Of a stretch of DNA of 7,000 nucleotides, positions 1-5,059 are shown in pieces (positions within the stretch are counted from its first letter, which is position 1; each line of letters begins with the position of its first letter). The notes under the pieces were generated by a model that was not told the DNA's origin, searched no databases, and worked only from the letters and a program-made list of their open reading frames with translations. A program made the position numbers and the translations under genes. This DNA is from an uncultured Acidobacteriota bacterium. Its GTDB lineage: Bacteria; Acidobacteriota; Thermoanaerobaculia; Gp7-AA8. The stretch covers positions 1 through 7,000 of the forward strand of contig CAMPKJ010000253.1 of the NCBI GenBank assembly GCA_946887105.1, given 5' to 3'.

Positions 1-50
1 CGCTGGCGGGTATCGCCGCGGCGGCCGCCGTCGCGCTCTCGGTGCTCTGA
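1..50 (+). CDS. C-terminal end of an unidentified, probably membrane-associated protein (partial)
   Basis: Reading the + strand from base 3 gives 15 codons, LAGIAAAAAVALSVL, followed by TGA at 48-50. The tail is entirely hydrophobic or small residues, as expected for a terminal transmembrane helix or a low-complexity Ala-rich end. The rest of the gene lies before the window, so no family can be named. It ends 10 bases before the stop codon of the converging minus-strand gene, and there is no hairpin plus T-run between them. The call rests only on an open frame with a codon composition like its GC-rich surroundings, so it could be chance. Confidence 0.4.
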   Translation, partial: LAGIAAAAAVALSVL

Positions 51-60
51 TGGAACGCGC

Positions 61-378
61 TCAGGCCGAGCGGGGCGACTGCGCGGCCCGAAACAGGTGA
101 TGCAGCATGCCGGCGATCGCGAGCGACCAGGCGAGCAGCGCGGCGTAAACGAAGACGCTCGAGATCGCCGCCAGATACGGAGCGTCGATGGCTTGCGAGA
201 GCCGCAGTGTACAGACGGTGTACATACCGAGCGGAAAGACCGCGCCCCAGTAGAGCGGGTCGTAGCGCAGCGGGAACTTGCGATAGACGTGCCGCCAGAG
301 GCCGAGGATCAAGAGCATCGGTATCCACCAGGTGGCGGTCGCCCACCACATCAGCGACAGGCCCCGGACGAAGGGCAA
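61..378 (-). pseudogene. Remnant of a TehA/SLAC1-family transporter gene (last three helices only), inside the chimeric ORF
   Basis: This part of the minus-strand frame matches the end of a complete TehA/SLAC1 transporter: loop motif FPLRYDPLYWG, then AVFPLGMYTVCTLRL, then a final long helix and a short basic tail. The stop (TGA at 63-61) is where such a gene would normally end. The upstream seven or so helices are absent and replaced by unrelated secreted-protein sequence, so on its own this is a 5'-truncated gene. Identification is from recalled family motifs. The exact join can only be bracketed to about 365-385. Confidence 0.55.
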
Positions 379-930
379 GACCTGCGTGAAATCCGGCAGG
401 ATTGCGCCGGTACACCCATTCATCCGGCCGATCACACTGCCTGTCTTTTCGTAGTAGACCGTGCAGCCGTCATCCGGAGCGACGGCAATCTTTCCGATCC
501 GGTCTGGCATCGGGTACGTGCCTTCATGGATCCCGGCAGGCGAAAACACAGCCAATCCGGCGCCAATGGTCGTAAAGACCCTGCCGGTGTGGGCCACGGC
601 GAGGTTGTCTGCAGCGAAACCGGTGCTGGCAGGTACGAATGGAGTTCGAGAACCGTCTGGCTCGATCCTCACGATTTCACCGCCGCTGAATCCGCCGGCT
701 GATCCGGCGAGTAATGCGAACACCGGCTGGCCGGGTGCGGACGCGACAACAAGGATGTCTGAAAAGTCGACCGTGCGGTCGGGGTTGATCCACTGGACGG
801 CGTGGGGCGCACCCGCGGCGAGCTCGCAGGTTGCCTCCGATGAGCCTGAGATCACAACCCCAAATGGTTGTTGCGCGGATGCGGCCGTGGCCACGAGAAA
901 CAGCACGGCAGCAATATGGTATCGAAGCAT
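61..930 (-). CDS. Chimeric ORF: secreted beta-propeller-like N-terminus joined to the C-terminal membrane segment of a TehA/SLAC1-family transporter
   Basis: The chosen start is the ATG at 930-928. A GAGAGG Shine-Dalgarno lies 8 bases upstream (944-939), and the ATG begins a clean signal peptide (MLRYHIAAVLFLVATAASA, cleavage expected before QQ). A longer reading to 957 would need a TTG start. The 289-residue product has two unlike halves. Residues ~20-185 resemble secreted NHL/PQQ-like propeller proteins, with blade-like repeats and a Cys pair in DDGCTVYY and NGCTG. From about residue 186 (LPFVRGLSLMWW) the sequence switches to a TehA/SLAC1 (tellurite resistance/C4-dicarboxylate transporter family) C-terminus. 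Its hallmarks are WWIPMLLILG, FPLRYDPLYWGAVFPLGMYT and three hydrophobic helices (about residues 191-216, 223-248 and 252-280). Family transporters have about ten helices, so only the last three remain. Each half lacks the rest of its fold, so a working protein is doubtful. Real recombination or a misassembly are both possible. Confidence 0.7.
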   Translation of the reverse strand: MLRYHIAAVLFLVATAASAQQPFGVVISGSSEATCELAAGAPHAVQWINPDRTVDFSDILVVASAPGQPVFALLAGSAGGFSGGEIVRIEPDGSRTPFVPASTGFAADNLAVAHTGRVFTTIGAGLAVFSPAGIHEGTYPMPDRIGKIAVAPDDGCTVYYEKTGSVIGRMNGCTGAILPDFTQVLPFVRGLSLMWWATATWWIPMLLILGLWRHVYRKFPLRYDPLYWGAVFPLGMYTVCTLRLSQAIDAPYLAAISSVFVYAALLAWSLAIAGMLHHLFRAAQSPRSA

Positions 931-1045
931 GATTTGAGCCTCTCTGGATTTTTTCAAAGAGTATCACTGGAGTTCGCCATGTCGTTAAATCATATTTCTC
1001 TTGCCCAGCTGCCTCCCGCCGTCGATCCATTACAATCCGCCCGCC
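931..1045. promoter_or_regulatory. Divergent intergenic region between the chimeric gene and lpxD
   Basis: This 115-base gap separates two divergently read genes and must hold the start signals of both unless one is silent. It contains the most AT-rich stretch of the window (around 983-998, TTAAATCATATTT). For the minus gene there is a good ribosome-binding site (GAGAGG, 944-939) and a possible -10 TATGAT at 994-989, but no matching -35. For lpxD there is a possible -10 TACAAT at 1031-1036. No inverted-repeat operator stands out. Confidence 0.35.
1031..1036 (+). promoter_or_regulatory. Possible -10 element for the lpxD operon
   Basis: TACAAT matches five of six bases of the sigma-70 -10 consensus and lies 9 bases before the lpxD ATG. 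Transcription from it would start almost at the start codon, giving a leaderless or nearly leaderless message. This would explain why no Shine-Dalgarno is visible before lpxD. The only -35-like hexamer at a tolerable distance is CTGCCT (1010-1015, 15-base spacer), which is weak. Confidence 0.25.
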
Positions 1046-2011
1046 ATGCCCGCCGTCCCTCTTTCCGACATCGTCTCGTTCGTCTCCGGTCGCTACAGCG
1101 GCGATGCGGACGTGATGATCGAGGGCGTGCTCCCGTTGTCCGAAGCGGGCGAGCGGCACATCAGCTTCCTCTCGAATCCGAAGTACGCCTCGCAGGTGGC
1201 GGGCACGCGCGCGGCGGCGGTGCTCGTGGCCGAGGATCTGGCTGGTGACGATCCGCGCTGGATCCGCGTCGACAATCCGTACATCGCCATGGCGCGCACG
1301 GTGGCGCGGTTCTTCGCGGCGCGGCCGATGCCGCAGGGCATCTCGCCGCACGCCGCCATCGCAGCGTCGGCGACGCTCGGCGCGAACGTCGCCGTCGGCG
1401 CGTTCACGTCGATCGGAGAAAACGTGGTCATCGGCGACGGCGCGGTGATCTATCCGAACGTGACCATCGAGGCCGGTTCCGTGATCGGCGAGCGCACCAT
1501 CGTCTATCCGCAGGTCTCGATCTATTACGGCTCGCGCATCGGCCGCCGCTGCATCCTGCACAGCGGTGTGGTGATCGGCTCCGACGGCTACGGGTTCGCG
1601 ACGGACGCGGACGGCGTGCATCACAAGATCCCGCAGGTGGGGATCGTGCGCATCGAAGACGACGTCGAGCTCGGCGCCGGCACGACCGTCGATCGCGCGG
1701 CGCTTGGCGAAACCGTGATCGGCGAGGGCACCAAGATCGACAATCTGGTGCAGATCGGGCACAACGTGAAGATCGGCAGGCGCTGCCTGCTCGTGGCTCA
1801 GGCCGGCATCGCCGGATCGACCGAGCTGGGAGAAAGCGTGCAGGTCGGCGGACAATCCGGATTCGCCGGTCATCTCAAGATCGGCGATCGCGTGCGCGTC
1901 TATTCGAAGAGCGCCGTTTTCACCGATGTGCCGGAAGGGGTGTGGGTGCGCGGCATCCCGGCAGTCAGTCAGCGCGAATACGCGCGCCAACAGCGAGAAA
2001 AGAAAAAATGA
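1046..2011 (+). CDS. lpxD: UDP-3-O-(3-hydroxyacyl)glucosamine N-acyltransferase LpxD
   Basis: LpxD is the third enzyme of lipid A synthesis. In the cytoplasm it transfers a 3-hydroxyacyl chain from acyl carrier protein to the 2-amino group of UDP-3-O-acylglucosamine. The 321 residues are close to the usual 330-345. Residues 1-100 form the LpxD-specific uridine-binding domain (GVLPLSEAGERHISFLSNPKYA, positions 27-48, is characteristic). Residues ~100-295 are a left-handed beta-helix of hexapeptide repeats, with the family signatures GSDGYGFATD (178-187) and IDNLVQIGHNVKIG (231-244). His239 in the IGHN motif is the expected catalytic base. A short charged C-terminal helix ends in EKKK. The ATG at 1046 is chosen because the protein then begins exactly where family members do. 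The upstream TTG at 1001 would add 15 unrelated residues. The gene opens the operon, and its TGA overlaps the fabZ ATG. Confidence 0.96.
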   Translation: MPAVPLSDIVSFVSGRYSGDADVMIEGVLPLSEAGERHISFLSNPKYASQVAGTRAAAVLVAEDLAGDDPRWIRVDNPYIAMARTVARFFAARPMPQGISPHAAIAASATLGANVAVGAFTSIGENVVIGDGAVIYPNVTIEAGSVIGERTIVYPQVSIYYGSRIGRRCILHSGVVIGSDGYGFATDADGVHHKIPQVGIVRIEDDVELGAGTTVDRAALGETVIGEGTKIDNLVQIGHNVKIGRRCLLVAQAGIAGSTELGESVQVGGQSGFAGHLKIGDRVRVYSKSAVFTDVPEGVWVRGIPAVSQREYARQQREKKK

Positions 2012-2451
2012 GCGTCCTCAACATCATCGAGATCATGAAGCTCCTGCCGCATCGCTATCCGATGCTGCTGGTCGACCGCGTGCTCGAGCTCGACCCGGGC
2101 AAGCGCATCGTCGGTCTCAAAAACGTTTCGGCGAACGAACAGTTTTTTCAGGGACACTTTCCGGGCGCGCCGGTGATGCCCGGCGTGTTGATCGTCGAGG
2201 CGATGGCGCAGTGCTCGGCGGTGCTGTTCCTGCGCGACCTGCCGGAGCGCGAGACCAAGCTCTTCCTCTTCGGCGGCGTCGACAAGGCGCGGTTCCGCAA
2301 GCCGGTGGTGCCGGGCGATCAGCTGATCATGGAGTGCGAGGTGCTGCAGCGGCGCGCCAGCACCGTGAAGATGAAAGGCATCGCCCGGGTGGACGGCGCG
2401 GTCGTGGCCGAGGCGGAGATGCTCAGCGTGATGACGGACCGTCCGGAGTAA
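2008..2451 (+). CDS. fabZ: 3-hydroxyacyl-[acyl-carrier-protein] dehydratase FabZ
   Basis: FabZ removes water from 3-hydroxyacyl-ACP to give trans-2-enoyl-ACP in type II fatty acid synthesis. It competes with LpxA and LpxD for the same 3-hydroxyacyl-ACP pool, which is thought to be why these genes so often travel together. The 147-residue protein is a single hot-dog domain of normal length. It has the N-terminal LLPHRYPMLLVDRV signature (12-25) and the active-site block GHFPGAPVMPGVLIVEAMAQ (49-68), with catalytic His50 and Glu64. The start at 2008 is fixed by the ATGA overlap with lpxD and a purine-rich ribosome-binding stretch (GAGAAAAGAAAAA) just before it. An upstream in-frame GTG at 1942 would add 22 residues translated out of frame from lpxD and is not used here. 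Translational coupling to lpxD is likely. Confidence 0.97.
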   Translation: MSVLNIIEIMKLLPHRYPMLLVDRVLELDPGKRIVGLKNVSANEQFFQGHFPGAPVMPGVLIVEAMAQCSAVLFLRDLPERETKLFLFGGVDKARFRKPVVPGDQLIMECEVLQRRASTVKMKGIARVDGAVVAEAEMLSVMTDRPE

Positions 2452-2458
2452 ATCGCCG

Positions 2459-3343
2459 ATGCCAGCGAACGTCGCAGAATCCGCCATCATCCATCCCGAT
2501 GCCCTGCTCGCGTCCGACGTCGAAGTCGGGCCGTACGCCGTGATCGGCGCACACGTCACCATCGGCGCCGGCACGATCGTCGGACCGCACGTGCGCATCG
2601 ACGGTCCGACCACCATCGGCGAGCGCAATCGATTCGTCGGCCATGCTTCGATCGGCACCGAGCCGCAGGATCTGAAGTTCCGCGGCGAGCGCACGGAGCT
2701 GCGCATCGGCAACGACAACGTCTTCCGCGAGTTCGTGACCGTCAATCGCGGCACGACCGGCGGCGGCGCGATCACGACCATCGCCTCCAACAACTTCTTC
2801 ATGGCGTACGCGCACGTCGCGCACGACTGCCATGTCGGCTCCAGCACCATCTTCGCGAACAACGCCACGCTGGCCGGGCACGTCGACGTCGGCGACTTCG
2901 CCACCATCGGCGCGTTCTCGGCCGTCCATCAGTTCTGCCGCGTCGGCGACCACGCGTTCATCGGCGGCGGCTCGATCTGCACCCAGGACGTGCTGCCGTT
3001 CGTGAAGACCGTCGGCAACCGTCCCGCGAAGACGTACGGCATCAACAGCATCGGCCTGGAGCGCAAGGGGTTTCCGAAGGAGACCATCGACGCGTTGCAG
3101 CGCGCCTATCGCATCCTGACGCGCTCGAAGCTGCCGATGCAGGAAGCGCTGGAGAAGATGGAGACCGATCTCGGGTTCGTCTCCGAGGTTCGGTCGTTCG
3201 TGGAGTTCATCCGCACGGCCAGCGGGGCATCATCCGATGACGCGGGTCGGCGTGGTCGGTACCGGCTACCTCGGCGGCCGGCACACGCGCGTGCTGACCG
3301 AGATTCCGGAAGCGCACGTGGTCGGCTTCGTCGAGCCGGATGA
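2459..3343 (+). CDS. lpxA: UDP-N-acetylglucosamine acyltransferase LpxA, with a frameshifted C-terminus
   Basis: LpxA catalyses the first step of lipid A synthesis, moving a 3-hydroxyacyl group from ACP onto the 3-position of UDP-GlcNAc in the cytoplasm. Residues ~1-185 are hexapeptide repeats of a left-handed beta-helix, followed by the helical C-terminal domain (GINSIGLERKGF, 194-205, is typical). His122 in AHVAHD (118-123) corresponds to E. coli His125, the catalytic base. Gly170 corresponds to E. coli Gly173, the residue that sets acyl-chain length. The start is an ATG 7 bases after fabZ, with GGAG at 2445-2448. The uninterrupted frame gives 294 residues, about 34 more than E. coli (262), and overlaps the next gene by 107 bases. 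After FVEFIRTA (to 3220) the frame becomes a basic low-complexity tail. The adjacent frame instead reads QRGIIR and stops at 3238-3240, the canonical ending. The native gene is therefore probably 2459-3240 (260 residues) with one base missing here. Confidence 0.9.
   Translation: MPANVAESAIIHPDALLASDVEVGPYAVIGAHVTIGAGTIVGPHVRIDGPTTIGERNRFVGHASIGTEPQDLKFRGERTELRIGNDNVFREFVTVNRGTTGGGAITTIASNNFFMAYAHVAHDCHVGSSTIFANNATLAGHVDVGDFATIGAFSAVHQFCRVGDHAFIGGGSICTQDVLPFVKTVGNRPAKTYGINSIGLERKGFPKETIDALQRAYRILTRSKLPMQEALEKMETDLGFVSEVRSFVEFIRTASGASSDDAGRRGRYRLPRRPAHARADRDSGSARGRLRRAG
3218..3240 (+). other. Probable frameshift site at the 3' end of lpxA
   Basis: Shifting the lpxA frame back by one base after the GCC at 3218-3220, as if that C run had lost one C, gives Q-R-G-I-I-R followed by TGA at 3238-3240. 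E. coli LpxA ends in FTDFFARSTRGLIR. The restored FVEFIRTAQRGIIR has the same length with no gap. The restored stop also makes an ATGA overlap with the dehydrogenase start at 3237, the same junction style as at 2008 and 4178. Family knowledge is used for the ending; the frame arithmetic is read directly from the sequence. Confidence 0.75.
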
Positions 3344-4181
3344 CGCCATCGCCGCCGGAATCGTCGAGAAGCACGACCTGAAGCGCTTCGACAGCGTTGC
3401 GGCGCTGGCGCCGGAGATCGAGTGCGCGGTCGTGGCCACGCCGACCACGCGGCATTTCGACGTCGCGCGCGAGCTGCTCGAAGCGGGCGCCGACGTGATG
3501 ATCGAGAAGCCGATCACCGCGACCGTCGACGAGGCGCAGCGCCTGATCGAGATCGCCGAACGCCACGGGCGCATCATTCAGGTCGGCCATGTCGAGCGCT
3601 ATCACCCCGCCATCACCGCGGTCGCGGACATGGTCCGTTCGTCGCGCTATGTTGAGCTCGAACGCCTGGGCGTGTTCTCCGGCCGCTCGCTGGACATCGA
3701 CGTGCTGCTCGATCTGCTGATCCACGATCTCAATCTCGTGCTGTCGCTGCTGCAGCAGAAGATCGTCGATGTGCGCGCGCTGGGCGTGCCGGTGGTCACC
3801 GGAAAAGTGGACATGGCCAAGGTGTGGCTCGATCTCGAAAACGGCGCGGTGGCGACGCTCACCGCCAGCCGCGTGTCGCAGGATCCGTCGCGCAAACAGC
3901 GTTTCTTCGGCGGCGACTTTTATGTTTCCGTCGACACGCACAAGCGCGAGGTGAAGGGCAGCCGGCTGGTGCGCGGCGAGGACGGCAAGTGCAGCCTGCA
4001 GCCGTTCGAGCTGCCCGTGGATGCGAAAGAGCCGCTGCGCGCGGAGAACGAGGCCTTCCTGCAGTGCGTGCGCGACCGTTCCCGCCCGATCGTTTCCGGT
4101 CAGGACGGATTGGAAGCGGTGGCGCTGGCCGATCGCGTGCGTGATGCGATCGACGCCGCGGAGAAAAGGTTCAGGGCATGA
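3237..4181 (+). CDS. Gfo/Idh/MocA-family NAD(P)-dependent oxidoreductase, lipid-A-cluster associated (GnnA-like candidate)
   Basis: This 314-residue protein has the two-domain Gfo/Idh/MocA architecture. An N-terminal Rossmann fold carries the glycine-rich motif VGVVGTGYLGGRH (4-16), and EKP at 90-92 holds the family's catalytic-region lysine (Lys91). A C-terminal alpha/beta domain carries GHVERYHPA (117-125) and the DLLIHD motif, with Asp159, His163 and Asp164 as expected substrate or catalytic residues. The family oxidises or reduces sugars, often sugar nucleotides. In Acidithiobacillus ferrooxidans, GnnA of this superfamily is encoded beside lpxA and oxidises the 3-OH of UDP-GlcNAc, and the aminotransferase GnnB then makes UDP-GlcNAc3N for amide-linked lipid A. 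The position directly after lpxA suggests a similar role, but no gnnB follows, so the substrate is unproven. It starts with an ATG after a GGGG-rich stretch and ends with an ATGA overlap into the next gene. Confidence 0.85.
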   Translation: MTRVGVVGTGYLGGRHTRVLTEIPEAHVVGFVEPDDAIAAGIVEKHDLKRFDSVAALAPEIECAVVATPTTRHFDVARELLEAGADVMIEKPITATVDEAQRLIEIAERHGRIIQVGHVERYHPAITAVADMVRSSRYVELERLGVFSGRSLDIDVLLDLLIHDLNLVLSLLQQKIVDVRALGVPVVTGKVDMAKVWLDLENGAVATLTASRVSQDPSRKQRFFGGDFYVSVDTHKREVKGSRLVRGEDGKCSLQPFELPVDAKEPLRAENEAFLQCVRDRSRPIVSGQDGLEAVALADRVRDAIDAAEKRFRA

Positions 4182-5044
4182 GCGAGATCAGCATCGGCAT
4201 CATCGGCGGCTCGGGCGTCTATCAGATGGAAGGCCTGACGCTGCTCTATGAACGCAGCATCGAAACGCCGTTCGGAGCGCCGTCCGATCCATATGTGATC
4301 GGCGAGGTGGACGGCGTCGGCGTGGCGTTCCTGGCGCGTCACGGACGCGGGCATCGCTACACGCCGAGCGAGATCAACTACCGCGCGAACATCTTCGGCT
4401 TCAAGCTCCTCGGCGTGCACACCATCCTGGCCGCGAGCGCGGTCGGCTCGATGAAGGAAGAGTACGCGCCGACCGACATCGTTTTTCCGCACCAGTTCAT
4501 CGACCGCACGCGCCATCGCGCCGATACGTTCTTCGGCAACGGCCTGGTCGGTCACGTCGCATTCGCAGACCCGATCTGCGCCGGAGCGTCGTTCCTGATG
4601 GGAACCGCGGCGCGCGAGGCCGGTGCGAAGACGCACATGGGCGGCACGTACGTCTGCATGGAAGGTCCGCAGTTCTCGACGCGCGCGGAGTCGGCGCTCT
4701 ATCGCAGCTGGGGCGCGGACGTGATCGGCATGACCAATCTGACCGAGGCCAGGCTCGCGCGCGAAGCGGAGCTCTGCTACGCCACGATGGCGCTGGTCAC
4801 CGACTACGACTGCTGGCATCCCGATCACGACGACGTCGACATCAATCAGATCCTCGGCTATCTCCGCGCGAACGCGGCCATGGCCCAGACCATCCTGCGC
4901 AACTCCATCAAGCCCGCCGCGACGCGCCAGCGCGATTGCGCGTGCGTGAACGCGTTGCAGTTCGCGATCCTCACCGATCCCGCGGCCATTCCGCCGAAGG
5001 TGAAGGACGACCTCGCGCCGTTGCTCGGCAAATACATCTCGTAA
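4178..5044 (+). CDS. mtnP: S-methyl-5'-thioadenosine phosphorylase
   Basis: The enzyme splits methylthioadenosine, a by-product of polyamine and other S-adenosylmethionine-dependent reactions, with phosphate to adenine and 5-methylthioribose-1-phosphate. This is the first step of methionine/adenine salvage in the cytoplasm. The 288-residue protein is a full-length member of the PNP/MTAP (family 2) phosphorylases. It has the N-terminal phosphate loop IGGSGVY (9-15), RHGRGHRYTPSEINYRANI (54-72), the MEGPQFSTRAES signature (161-172) and IGMTNLTEARLAREAELCYA (183-202). TDYDCW at 208-213 follows. Asp209 and Asp211 in that motif mark a 6-aminopurine (MTA/adenosine) phosphorylase; a guanosine/inosine PNP has Asn there. 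The start is fixed by the ATGA overlap with the preceding dehydrogenase. No mtnA or other salvage gene is in the window. The following PfkB kinase is the only metabolic partner visible. Confidence 0.93.
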   Translation: MSEISIGIIGGSGVYQMEGLTLLYERSIETPFGAPSDPYVIGEVDGVGVAFLARHGRGHRYTPSEINYRANIFGFKLLGVHTILAASAVGSMKEEYAPTDIVFPHQFIDRTRHRADTFFGNGLVGHVAFADPICAGASFLMGTAAREAGAKTHMGGTYVCMEGPQFSTRAESALYRSWGADVIGMTNLTEARLAREAELCYATMALVTDYDCWHPDHDDVDINQILGYLRANAAMAQTILRNSIKPAATRQRDCACVNALQFAILTDPAAIPPKVKDDLAPLLGKYIS

Positions 5045-5059
5045 AGGACGAACCACCGC

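Noticed and set aside
8..37. GC-only partial palindrome (GCGGCGGCCGCCG) as a terminator
   Set aside because: It lies within the coding end of the first gene, is explained by consecutive Ala codons, and has no T-run after it.
97..937. + strand frames opposite the chimeric gene
   Set aside because: The minus-strand frame carries a signal peptide, ribosome-binding site and recognisable TehA/SLAC1 motifs. The + strand frames carry none.
1001..1045. TTG start extending LpxD by 15 residues
   Set aside because: The extension has no similarity to LpxD N-termini and has no ribosome-binding site. The ATG at 1046 gives the normal family start.
868..1248. + strand frame of 126 codons, including an ATG at 979, crossing the intergenic region into lpxD
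   Set aside because: It overlaps the well-supported lpxD frame and turns into Arg-rich low-complexity sequence. It shows no family features.
677..1990. 437-codon minus-strand open frame opposite lpxD, rich in His, Asp and Arg
   Set aside because: It is the antisense shadow of a GC-rich hexapeptide-repeat gene. Its repetitive H/D/R composition mirrors the LpxD repeats, and it runs through the divergent intergenic region without a sensible start.
1969..2953. Long minus-strand frames opposite fabZ and lpxA
   Set aside because: They have no recognisable domains, and codon bias is reversed relative to the clear lpxA/fabZ reading. They arise from strong GC3 bias.
1380..2960. Recurring GTGATCGGC/ATCGGCG-like short repeats in lpxD and lpxA
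   Set aside because: They encode the repeated V-I-G hexapeptides of the left-handed beta-helix and are not DNA-level repeats.
3207..5056. Minus-strand frames of 244 and 318 codons opposite the dehydrogenase and mtnP
   Set aside because: Both are Arg/Asp/His-rich shadows covering genes with full conserved motifs on the + strand.
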